Below, one piece after another: positions 1-5,356 of a stretch of DNA of 5,564 nucleotides. The first letter of the stretch is position 1. Each line of letters opens with the position of its first letter. The position numbers were made by a program, and so were the translations under genes. The DNA comes from Acidobacteriota bacterium (GTDB lineage: Bacteria > Acidobacteriota > Blastocatellia > Pyrinomonadales > Pyrinomonadaceae): the NCBI GenBank assembly GCA_013813755.1, contig JACCRD010000008.1:1-5564 (forward strand), in the 5' to 3' direction. Under the pieces are notes generated by a model. It had not been told where the DNA came from. It worked only from the letters and a program-made list of their open reading frames with translations, and made no database searches.

Positions 1-84
1 TCCTGCTCCAAGACGAATTTCGGGACAGGATTTTAACACGGGCAGGATTTTCTGCCATTCACCATCAGTTAGCTTAACTTTCAT
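1..84 (-). CDS. IS5-family-like transposase, N-terminal fragment (cut by window edge)
   Basis: The minus strand reads 28 codons from an ATG at 84-82 to the window edge without a stop. It begins MKVKLTDGEW and goes on with a Leu-Lys-Ser-Cys-Pro segment. The LTD-x-x-W start followed by 'L+xCP' and a Gly-containing stretch is what I know from the N-terminal domain (DUF4096 type) of IS5-family transposases, which helps bind the IS ends. The catalytic DDE residues would lie beyond the window, so activity cannot be judged. No convincing ribosome binding site is visible before the ATG. The family call rests on a short stretch; another DDE transposase family with a similar N-terminus is possible. Confidence 0.6.
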   Translation of the reverse strand, partial: MKVKLTDGEWQKILPVLKSCPEIRLGAG

Positions 85-121
85 TGCAAAGAACAGTTTA
101 ACTAATTTATGTCAACACAAC
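1..121 (-). mobile_element. Left-edge fragment of an IS5-type insertion sequence
   Basis: The window begins inside an insertion sequence. The first 84 bases encode a transposase N-terminus on the minus strand, and the short non-coding stretch after it should hold the IS end. The boundary at about 121 is inferred: a CTAG at 122-125 would suit the 4-bp CTAG-like target duplication seen for some IS5 members, and on the minus strand the element would then begin GTTGTGTTGACA. The other end is outside the window, so neither terminal inverted repeats nor the duplication can be confirmed. The element lies next to two broken genes, which fits a decaying locus. Confidence 0.4.
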
Positions 122-133
122 CTAGTAATGATT

Positions 134-361
134 CTATTTTACCGTAAGCTCATCTTCAATTGGCGTAATCACCGGAACGAATCTTTCGTCCACGTAACAC
201 CACGCCCAATTCTCCGCCGCTTCTAAGGACGCGATAATCGGATGCGTCGTCACGTTGAAATGTTTCGTCGCGTGTTTGTGCTGCGATGTATCGCAGCAAC
301 CGACGTGACCACAAGCTAAACACCAGCGCAGATGAATCCATTTGTAACCGTTCTCCCAGAA
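134..361 (-). pseudogene. Remnant of a UBP-type zinc-finger protein, N-terminus lost
   Basis: In a frame shifted by one base from the overlapping LtrA-like frame, the minus strand encodes 75 residues from just after a TGA at 364-362 to a TAG at 136-134. It matches the C-terminal two thirds of the bacterial zf-UBP domain (PF02148). The segment WIHLRWCLACGHVGCC sits at residues 8-23, HKHATKHF at 28-35, HPII at 40-43 and WAWCYVDE at 52-59. These include the C-x2-C-G-H-x2-C zinc ligands and several later histidines. The usual first C-x2-C pair, expected just before Gly5, is missing and is replaced by other sequence. The frame has no ATG, GTG or TTG at a plausible place. Intact bacterial members are small cytosolic proteins of about 80-100 residues, or C-terminal domains of membrane transporters; their role is poorly known. 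I am sure of the domain and fairly sure it is not a working gene. Confidence 0.8.
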
Positions 362-758
362 TCACGCCGCCGACGAGCAGTAGAAATAATAAACTCAAAA
401 CGAGTAGCGGCGACAGAGAGCCGCCGAACGTCAAAATCATCAGCGCGGCGGCGATTGACGCGAGACGCGGATACAGTAGATGACAAGTGCCGACGGCAAA
501 TCTAATAGCCGTAATGATGGCGAGATAAACGGCGATTGAGCCGCAGAGCAGCGCGAGTGTCGAAAATTTAAGTTGCGAATAATTGCCGGTTTCCTTGACC
601 GCGTGTTCAACGCCGATGCCGAGCGCGACGACGCTCGCCACGATGAAAAAATGCCCGTAGAGATAACAACTCGCGTGACGCTCGCGCTCACTCGAATCGA
701 GTGGGCGCAGACGCAATTTGCTCGGCGCGTAATTTAAACTGTCAGTTGCTTGCCGCAT
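156..758 (-). pseudogene. LtrA-like (low temperature requirement A) membrane protein, C-terminal half only, with an out-of-frame tail
   Basis: The open frame runs from ATG at 758 (TTG at 761 is also possible) to TGA at 158-156, 200 residues. Residues 30-136 look like the second half of LtrA-family proteins: a CYLYGHFFIVA segment, then hydrophobic helices at about 36-52, 65-85, 98-113 and 117-134. LtrA proteins are usually near 380-400 residues; the N-terminal half with its conserved Phe/Asp-rich helix is absent, and an in-frame TAG lies only five codons upstream (773-771). No ribosome binding site is seen. After about residue 136 (position ~350) the reading is an artefact, because the same DNA encodes the zinc-finger remnant in another frame. 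That explains the Arg-rich, membrane-free tail. I call it a truncated gene fused by deletion to the next remnant. A short expressed four-helix protein cannot be ruled out. Confidence 0.65.
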
Positions 759-813
759 CAAAAAAATTATCTAATACTCTGTGCGTACTCGCGTAATGCG
801 CTTTGACACAACT

Positions 814-1422
814 TTACTCAGCCCCGACGACCTTCAATTCGCCGTGCGTCTTTTTGAGCATTCCGGCGAGCGAGGCGCCCAATTTTTCTAAAGACTCCTT
901 CATTTTTTCGTTGGTCATCTCCAGAGCGTCACCGTCGTACATTTCGTGAACTTTGCCGACCGCAATTTCTGACGGCAGAACATTGATGCCCAATATTGAA
1001 AGAACGGTGCGCAAATGTCCAAGACAGCGCACGCCACCGAATCCGCCGGGCGAAGCCGTCATAATCGCTGCTACTTTGCCATTAAAAACCTCGCCCATTT
1101 TGTATTCGTCCGACTGTCTTGAAGTCCAGTCAATCGTATTTTTGAGCGCTCCGCTCAGAGAGCCGTTGTATTCGGGGCAGGCGATTAATAAGCCGTCGTA
1201 TTCGCTTAAAAGTTTTTGCAGCCGCGAAGCGTTCGGGTCAATGCCGTTTTTCGCGTGGTCGTCGCCGTTGTAAATCGGCATCGGAAAATCGCGCAGGTCA
1301 ATGTAATTAACTTCCGCGCCGGCATTTTTCGCTCCCCGCATCGCAGTCCGAACAACTCGTTTGTTATACGAATGCTCACGGAGGCTTCCGGCGAATGCTA
1401 AAATTCTCGGTGTATTACTCAT
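814..1422 (-). CDS. NADPH-dependent FMN reductase (flavodoxin-like)
   Basis: This 202-residue protein belongs to the FMN_red family (PF03358): cytosolic flavoproteins that use NAD(P)H to reduce FMN, quinones or other acceptors such as chromate. The FMN phosphate loop is GSLREHSYN at residues 12-20. The family signature PEYN is at 83-86, followed by LKNTIDW at 93-99. A second flavin-contacting loop, SPGGFGG, is at 124-130. Length is normal for the family (about 180-200). I chose the ATG at 1422 because the family begins a few residues before the first beta strand; a TTG at 1440 in the same frame adds six unlikely residues. No clear Shine-Dalgarno sequence precedes it. It diverges from the gamma-carbonic-anhydrase gene, sharing a 215-base AT-rich region, and lies 52 bases before the LtrA-like remnant on the same strand. 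The acceptor substrate cannot be told from sequence; ArsH/ChrR-like names would be guesses. Confidence 0.9.
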   Translation of the reverse strand: MSNTPRILAFAGSLREHSYNKRVVRTAMRGAKNAGAEVNYIDLRDFPMPIYNGDDHAKNGIDPNASRLQKLLSEYDGLLIACPEYNGSLSGALKNTIDWTSRQSDEYKMGEVFNGKVAAIMTASPGGFGGVRCLGHLRTVLSILGINVLPSEIAVGKVHEMYDGDALEMTNEKMKESLEKLGASLAGMLKKTHGELKVVGAE

Positions 1423-1637
1423 AATTTTTCTGATAAACAAAAATCTAATATTTAAAATCTGAATTTATTTGAGTTTGCCAGAACGGGCGCAAAATTCCAA
1501 TTCTTGCTCTTTACTAAATCACGCCTTAAAATTTCTTCTTTGCGCAAATATCAAAACGCAATAGCTGATGTTTATAAAATAGATGACAAAAATTTTCTTT
1601 GACAACTGATCTCAAACGCTTCACAAATGCAAAAATT
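1423..1637. promoter_or_regulatory. AT-rich divergent intergenic region
   Basis: These 215 bases separate two genes that point away from each other, so both promoters should lie here. On the plus strand a TATAAA at 1573-1578 could serve as a -10 box, and a TTGACA at 1599-1604 matches a -35 consensus but has no partner -10 at the right distance. A perfect 10-bp palindrome TTTGCGCAAA lies at 1539-1548 and could be a protein site, though several such palindromes are expected by chance in a window of this size. On the minus strand I see AT-rich sequence but no clear -35/-10 pair. Confidence 0.35.
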
Positions 1638-2150
1638 ATGATCAAAACTTTTCAACACAGTTCACCGAAAATTCACGAAACCGCGTTTGTCGCTGAAAAC
1701 GCGACGGTGATCGGCAATGTCGAGATCGGCGCGGAATCGAGCGTGTGGTTTAGCGCTGTGGTGCGCGGCGACGTCAATTTTATTCGCATCGGAGCGCGGA
1801 CAAATATTCAGGACGCGAGCGTGATCCACGTTTCTTCGAAAACTCATCCGACAATTTTAGAAGACGAAATCACGGTTGGTCATCGCGCGACACTTCACGG
1901 CTGTTACATTGAGAGCCGTTGTCTGATCGGAATCGGCGCGATTATTTTGGACGGCGCGAGAATCGGGGAAAATTCGCTGGTCGCGGCTGGCGCGCTCGTA
2001 ACGCCAAATACAAATATTCCGCCCGGCTCGCTTGCAATGGGAAGCCCGGCGCGTGTCAAGCGTAAATTGACGGACGAGGAAATTTACAATCTAAACGCTT
2101 TGTGGCAAAATTACGCTTTGCTTTTAAAGGCTTACAAAGAAATCGTTTAA
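1638..2150 (+). CDS. Gamma-carbonic-anhydrase-like hexapeptide-repeat protein
   Basis: The 170-residue product is a left-handed beta-helix protein of the gamma-CA/YrdA/PaaY group, cytosolic trimers that bind a metal between subunits. The N-terminus (MIKTF, then KIHETAFVAENATVIG at 11-26) is typical, and hexapeptide turns continue to about residue 135. The three expected metal-binding histidines are present: His64 (VIHVSS), His82 and His87 (GHRATLHGC at 81-89). A short C-terminal helix follows from about 145. Known members are carbonic anhydrases, thioesterases or proteins of unknown activity, so the three histidines support metal binding but do not prove carbonic anhydrase activity. The ATG at 1638 fits the family start; a TTG at 1599 in frame would add 13 unrelated residues. 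No Shine-Dalgarno sequence is visible. The next gene starts 36 bases after the stop, so the two may be co-transcribed. Confidence 0.9.
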   Translation: MIKTFQHSSPKIHETAFVAENATVIGNVEIGAESSVWFSAVVRGDVNFIRIGARTNIQDASVIHVSSKTHPTILEDEITVGHRATLHGCYIESRCLIGIGAIILDGARIGENSLVAAGALVTPNTNIPPGSLAMGSPARVKRKLTDEEIYNLNALWQNYALLLKAYKEIV

Positions 2151-2180
2151 TTGAACTATTTTACATTTATAAGGTATATA
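2151..2180 (+). promoter_or_regulatory. Possible promoter before the first PagL-like gene
   Basis: TTGAAC at 2151-2156 and TATATA at 2175-2180 are separated by 18 bases. Transcription would begin close to the ATG at 2187 and give an almost leaderless message, which weakens the call. The gene could instead be read through from the gene upstream. An AAGG at 2171-2174 is rather far from the ATG to act as a ribosome binding site. Confidence 0.25.
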
Positions 2181-2186
2181 AATTTA

Positions 2187-2918
2187 ATGCTTCATACTTT
2201 TCTCAGCCGAAACGCGGCGTTATGCCTGCTTATTTTGGCTTTTACATTTACCTTCGCACCGGCTCAAACTTCAACCGACACCATTTCTAAAACTTCAACC
2301 GAAAATGTTTCGGGGAATACTTCGGCTCAAGCTGATGAAACAACAAATTACGCTCCGAAAAGGCAACTCGGATTTTGGGGCGGAACTTATACGTTTCACA
2401 GAGATTTAGCCGGAGCTTCAGCGCGCGCCGGTTTCGGTATTTTTTCTGTGCGCTATTCGAGGACAATCAATAAAAGTCCCAGAGTCCGTTTGAAATACAC
2501 GGTCGATTTCGCGCCTTTGGTGATTATAAATTTCCGCAACGAGCGCCTTGTTCAGGAAACTCCGCGCGTTCTCGATGTCGAGCGCGATACGGCATTCGGA
2601 ATCGGCGCGTCGCCATTTGGTTTACAGGCGAATTTTAGAAACGGGAAAAAAGTTCAGCCGTTTGTTGGCGGAAGCCTCGGCGTTATATTGTTTAACAAAC
2701 CGGTTCCTGACCGGCGCAGTCCGCTCGAACCTAATGCCATCGGCAAAAAACTAAATTTTACCGGCGATGTTGGCGGCGGCGTAGAAATCGGACTCAAAAA
2801 CAATAAAAGTTTTTTAATCGGTTATAAATATCACCACATCTCGAACGCTTACCGAGGCGGCATAAATGTCGGCTATAACACAAATCTTGTTTGGGCGGGT
2901 CTTAACTTCGGCGGATAA
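2187..2918 (+). CDS. PagL-like lipid A 3-O-deacylase / acyloxyacyl hydrolase family outer-membrane protein, copy 1
   Basis: A 243-residue secreted protein. A basic, then hydrophobic N-terminus ends in APA-Q near residue 27, a signal-peptidase I site. A Ser/Thr-rich linker follows, then alternating beta-strand sequence with many Gly and aromatic residues, ending in a strand (LVWAGLNF) as in eight-stranded outer-membrane barrels. The C-terminal IGYKY (211-215) and H-x-S-N at 217-220 match PagL, which removes the 3-O acyl chain of lipid A on the outer face; its catalytic residues in Pseudomonas are His126, Ser128 and Glu140. His217 and Ser219 correspond, but the residue 14 after the His is Asn231, not Glu. 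It shares GLQxNFR, KKVQPF, VGGGxEI and IGYKY blocks with the gene downstream, so the pair arose by duplication. I start it at ATG 2187 because that gives a normal signal peptide; TTG 2151 is in frame but abuts the previous stop. Enzyme activity is unproven. Confidence 0.75.
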   Translation: MLHTFLSRNAALCLLILAFTFTFAPAQTSTDTISKTSTENVSGNTSAQADETTNYAPKRQLGFWGGTYTFHRDLAGASARAGFGIFSVRYSRTINKSPRVRLKYTVDFAPLVIINFRNERLVQETPRVLDVERDTAFGIGASPFGLQANFRNGKKVQPFVGGSLGVILFNKPVPDRRSPLEPNAIGKKLNFTGDVGGGVEIGLKNNKSFLIGYKYHHISNAYRGGINVGYNTNLVWAGLNFGG

Positions 2919-2973
2919 GAAAATTAAAGTCCGGCTTGAAAAATTAGAGGCAGTTGAAAATTTTATTTCTCAA

Positions 2974-3008
2974 ATTTAATTTGCGCACATTTAATTTGCG
3001 GCGCAAAT
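2974..3008. repeat. 12-bp direct repeat plus palindrome upstream of the second PagL-like gene
   Basis: ATTTAATTTGCG occurs twice, at 2974-2985 and 2989-3000, with starts 15 bases apart. The end of the second copy forms an inverted repeat, ATTTGCG (2994-3000) and CGCAAAT (3002-3008), around one base. The site lies upstream of the candidate promoter at 3027-3055 and could be bound by a regulator. The core resembles the TTTGCGCAAA palindrome at 1539-1548. Confidence 0.45.
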
Positions 3009-3026
3009 GTTTTCTACACCGTTTGG

Positions 3027-3064
3027 TTATTTTCCCGCACGAATTGGTTTATAATCTTCGTGCG
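3027..3064 (+). promoter_or_regulatory. Candidate promoter with an 8-bp dyad around its -10 box
   Basis: A perfect TATAAT lies at 3050-3055; the matching -35 position (TTATTT, 3027-3032, 17-base spacer) is weak. CGCACGAA at 3036-3043 and its exact reverse complement TTCGTGCG at 3057-3064 bracket the -10 box, with arm centres 21 bases apart, two helical turns. That geometry suits a dimeric DNA-binding protein blocking the promoter. As an RNA hairpin it would have a 13-base loop and no U-tract, so it does not look like a terminator. Confidence 0.5.
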
Positions 3065-3096
3065 TTTGATTAAATTCAGCTTTGAAGGAAAACTGA

Positions 3097-3756
3097 ATGA
3101 AAAATAAATGTTCGGCAAATTTTTTAATTTTTCGCTGCTGCACGTGCTTGACATTCCTGGCTTTATTGTTTGTGAACGCGGCGGCACAAACTAAAACGGA
3201 TGACACGCCGACGCACGAATTTCAAATCTGGGGCGGCGGCTCGCCCGCTTCCAGCACAATTTTCGGCAGCGGACGCACAAAAGACGCGCGGCTCGGAATG
3301 ATTGGCTTGCGGTATGCGCGGCGGTTTAACAACAGCGATACGGTAAATTTGAAATACACTTTTGACGCGATTCCGGCGGCTGCGCTTTCCGTTCCGAGTT
3401 TCAGAGGTGTGCCAAACGGCAGCGCTTTTAATGTGCAAAAAGAACGGCGGACGGCTTTTGCTTACGGCGTCGCGCCGCTTGGTCTACAGATCAATTTTCG
3501 ACCGCGCAAAAAGGTGCAGCCGTTTACAGGAGGCAGCGTCGGACTGCTTTACTTCAACAAACGCATCCCGGACGAATTCGGCACACGCTTTACATACACC
3601 GCCGAAGTTGGCGGCGGCGCGGAAATCAGGCTCAGAGAAAAACGCGCTCTAACCATCGGTTACAAATATCTTCATCTCTCCAACGGCGGTCGCGGCACGC
3701 TCAATCCGGGCATCGACAACAACTTTTTCTACGTCGGCTACTCATTTTACAAATAG
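3097..3756 (+). CDS. PagL-like lipid A 3-O-deacylase / acyloxyacyl hydrolase family outer-membrane protein, copy 2
   Basis: A 219-residue paralogue of the gene upstream, shorter by the linker after the signal peptide. The signal peptide (residues 1-30) has a hydrophobic core and ends AAA-Q. The mature part is beta-rich, with shared blocks GLQINFR (129-135), KKVQPF (138-143), VGGGAEI (171-177) and IGYKY (187-191), and ends in an aromatic strand (FYVGYSFYK) typical of outer-membrane barrels. The PagL-type H-x-S-N is at 193-196, and the residue 14 after the His is Asp207, an acid, where Pseudomonas PagL has Glu. This copy therefore keeps a more complete catalytic set than copy 1. AAGGAA at 3085-3090 is a good ribosome binding site, and a TATAAT promoter candidate lies 42 bases upstream, so it is probably transcribed on its own. 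The Cys-rich signal-peptide segment is unusual but has no clear lipobox. Confidence 0.75.
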   Translation: MKNKCSANFLIFRCCTCLTFLALLFVNAAAQTKTDDTPTHEFQIWGGGSPASSTIFGSGRTKDARLGMIGLRYARRFNNSDTVNLKYTFDAIPAAALSVPSFRGVPNGSAFNVQKERRTAFAYGVAPLGLQINFRPRKKVQPFTGGSVGLLYFNKRIPDEFGTRFTYTAEVGGGAEIRLREKRALTIGYKYLHLSNGGRGTLNPGIDNNFFYVGYSFYK

Positions 3757-3759
3757 TTC

Positions 3760-3787
3760 AAAATCCAAAGTCCAATGCCTAAAGTTC
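3760..3787. repeat. Degenerate 7-bp tandem repeat block, arm 1
   Basis: Four heptamers in a row: AAAATCC, AAAGTCC, AATGCCT and AAAGTTC, starting three bases after the stop of the second PagL-like gene. They share an A-rich first half and a T-C-C-like second half. The block is the inverted partner of the heptamers at 3879-3906. Such heptameric repeats are best known from intergenic DNA of cyanobacteria; their function is unknown. Confidence 0.6.
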
Positions 3788-3810
3788 TATCAGAAGTTTA
3801 ACGTCTTTAT

Positions 3811-3839
3811 TTGCGGTATTGGTTAATTATTTTGATAAT
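3811..3839 (+). promoter_or_regulatory. Candidate hisS promoter
   Basis: TTGCGG (3811-3816) and GATAAT (3834-3839) are separated by exactly 17 bases; the -10 box matches the consensus at five of six positions and the -35 at three. Transcription would start near 3846, leaving a leader of about 70 bases that holds the second heptamer block but not the first. Confidence 0.4.
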
Positions 3840-3878
3840 CAAAACGAAGAGATGATCGGCATATTAAACCGCGAGCTT

Positions 3879-3913
3879 TTTGGATTTTAGACTTTAAACT
3901 TTGGATTTAACAT
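3879..3913. repeat. Degenerate 7-bp tandem repeat block, arm 2, reaching the hisS start
   Basis: TTTGGAT, TTTAGAC, TTTAAAC, TTTGGAT and the weaker TTAACAT follow one another without gaps and end one base before the hisS ATG. Read on the other strand they are ATCCAAA/GTTTAAA/GTCTAAA units, the same family as the block at 3760-3787; over three units the two arms agree at 17 of 21 positions. The block occupies the place where a ribosome binding site would be, and none is present. Confidence 0.6.
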
Positions 3914-3914
3914 T

Positions 3915-5273
3915 ATGTCACAAAACACAAACCCGGCGCGCGGGATGCGCGATTTTTTGCCCGCCCAAGTTCGGCGGCGCGAATATGTTATTTCGATTAT
4001 CAAAGAAGTTTACGAGTCTTACGGGTTTGAGCCGCTCGAAACTCCGGCGGTTGAAAACCTTGAAACTTTGACAGGCAAATACGGCGAAGAGGGAAATCAG
4101 CTAATTTATAAAATCTTAAAGCGCGGCGAAAAACTCAACCCAAACGCCTCTGAAAAAGATTTGTCCGATCTAGCGTTGCGCTATGATTTAACCGTTCCGT
4201 TAGCGCGTGTCGTCGCACAGCACAAAAATGATTTGCCGAAATTTTTCAAACGATACCAAATCCAACCCGTCTGGCGAGCCGACCGTCCGGCGCGTGGACG
4301 TTACCGTGAGTTTTATCAATGCGACGTTGACGCAATCGGTTCAAGTTCAATGATTGTCGAAGCGGAACTCTGCGCCGCGGTGAGCGAAATTTTGGTGAGG
4401 TTGGGATTTAATGATTTTGTGATTCGGATAAATCACAGAGAAATTTTATATGCGATGTTGGACGCGGTTGAAATTGTCGAGGAAAAACAAATCGACGCGC
4501 TTGTTGCTTTAGACAAACTCGATAAAATTGGCGGCGAAGGCGTTTTGAAGGAGTTTGAAAGTCGTGAAATAAATGAAGGCGCAGCGAATAAATTACTTGG
4601 ATTGTTCGAAAAATTAAAAAATTCGGATAATTCACATATTCTTGAAAGTCTTTCGGAATTTATCGGCAACTATAAAACAGGCACACAGGCTACCAGTCAA
4701 ATTTCGCAGATTCTTAAATTAGCCGGTTTGAAAAGTCTTAAAATTGATGCATCGCTGGCGCGTGGTTTGAGTTATTACACCGGCGCGATTTTTGAAGTTA
4801 ATGTTCCTGATTTATCAGGAAGCATCGCCAGCGGCGGGCGTTACGACGGTTTGATTGGAATGTTCGGCAAAGAACAAATTCCCGCGTGCGGTTTTAGTTT
4901 AGGTTTGGAAAGAATTCTCGTCGTGATGGAAGAACGCGGAATGTTTCCGAAGGAATTAGAAACAAATTCAGCTGATGTTTTGATGACAATCTGGAATGAA
5001 GAATCAATCGGCGAATCTTTGAAATTAGCGGGTGAACTAAGACAAGAAAATTTGCGCGTTCTGGTTTATCCTGAAGCCGACAAACTCGGCAAACAATTCA
5101 AATACGCTTCGCAAATCAATGTTCTCTTTGTCTGTGTCTTAGGCGAGAACGAGCTTGCAGAAAACAAAGTTACGCTCAAAAATATGCAGACCGGCGATCA
5201 GGAAACGATTAATAGAGATGAAGCGGCGGTAAGTGTAAAAACTTATAAGAAATACTTGCAGAGCAAGTCCTAA
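3915..5273 (+). CDS. hisS: Histidyl-tRNA synthetase (eukaryote-like type)
   Basis: The 452-residue class II synthetase charges tRNA-His with histidine in the cytosol. It opens with the ARGMRDFLP signature (8-16). Motif 2 is the stretch from YQIQPVWRADRP to RGRYREFYQCD (114-137), with the ATP-binding Arg121. The HisRS-specific histidine-binding segments are LARGLSYYTG (281-290) and SGGRYDGL (306-313), and motif 3 is GFSLGLERI (326-334). The C-terminal 100 residues form the anticodon-binding domain (VLMTIW near 355, then VLVYPE at 382-387). REFYQCDVD, VDKLDK-like ALDKLDKIG (198-206) and LARGL-x-YYTG resemble human HisRS more than the RQFHQ type of E. coli, and the protein is longer than E. coli's 424 residues. 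All key residues seem intact, so it should be functional. No Shine-Dalgarno sequence is present. Bases 4788-4894 (residues 292-327) recur at the right edge of the window. Confidence 0.97.
   Translation: MSQNTNPARGMRDFLPAQVRRREYVISIIKEVYESYGFEPLETPAVENLETLTGKYGEEGNQLIYKILKRGEKLNPNASEKDLSDLALRYDLTVPLARVVAQHKNDLPKFFKRYQIQPVWRADRPARGRYREFYQCDVDAIGSSSMIVEAELCAAVSEILVRLGFNDFVIRINHREILYAMLDAVEIVEEKQIDALVALDKLDKIGGEGVLKEFESREINEGAANKLLGLFEKLKNSDNSHILESLSEFIGNYKTGTQATSQISQILKLAGLKSLKIDASLARGLSYYTGAIFEVNVPDLSGSIASGGRYDGLIGMFGKEQIPACGFSLGLERILVVMEERGMFPKELETNSADVLMTIWNEESIGESLKLAGELRQENLRVLVYPEADKLGKQFKYASQINVLFVCVLGENELAENKVTLKNMQTGDQETINRDEAAVSVKTYKKYLQSKS
4788..4894 (+). repeat. Internal hisS segment duplicated at 5458-5564 (original copy)
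   Basis: This segment encodes Ile292 to Phe327 of HisRS, including the glycine-rich histidine-binding loop and the start of motif 3. It is in its natural place here. The second copy differs at one base (C at 4844, T at 5514), a synonymous change in the codon for Tyr310. Confidence 0.95.
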
Positions 5274-5284
5274 AAAAGGAAAAG

Positions 5285-5356
5285 ATGTCACAAAAATCGT
5301 TTTTGCGGTGTTCTCTAAATAAAGGAGAAAAAATATGTTTTATCAATTTTATTTAA
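5285..5356 (+). CDS. Possible 23-residue small ORF between hisS and the next gene
   Basis: ATG at 5285 follows an AAGGA (5276-5280) at good distance, directly after the hisS stop. It encodes MSQKSFLRCSLNKGEK and seven more residues, ending at TAA 5354-5356. It overlaps the first 22 bases of the following gene in another frame, so its translation could influence the next start. Its first 11 bases equal the first 11 of hisS (ATGTCACAAAA). There is no recognisable family, and chance is a fair explanation for so short a frame. Confidence 0.25.
   Translation: MSQKSFLRCSLNKGEKICFINFI

Noticed and set aside
82..115. TTGACA (minus strand, 115-110) as a transposase promoter
   Set aside because: No acceptable -10 box lies 16-18 bases downstream; the sequence may simply be part of the IS end.
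953..1273. Plus-strand open frame of 106 codons
   Set aside because: It lies antisense to the FMN reductase, whose family motifs are clear; no ribosome binding site or recognisable product.
1599..1637. TTG start giving a 13-residue longer gamma-carbonic-anhydrase protein
   Set aside because: The family begins at the MIKTF-like start encoded at 1638, and the extra residues resemble no extension of the family.
3163..3438. Minus-strand open frame of 91 codons
   Set aside because: Antisense to the second PagL-like gene; Arg-rich composition typical of a shadow frame.
3760..3913. Heptamer blocks as a small CRISPR array
   Set aside because: Units are 7 bases, contiguous and degenerate, with no spacers and no cas genes.
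4408..4669. Two overlapping minus-strand open frames inside hisS
   Set aside because: Both are antisense to a well-supported synthetase and show no domain, only low-complexity shadow sequence.
5291..5305. CAAAAA-TCG-TTTTTG hairpin as a hisS terminator
   Set aside because: The stem is only six mostly A-T pairs and is not followed by a U-tract; it also lies inside the possible small ORF.
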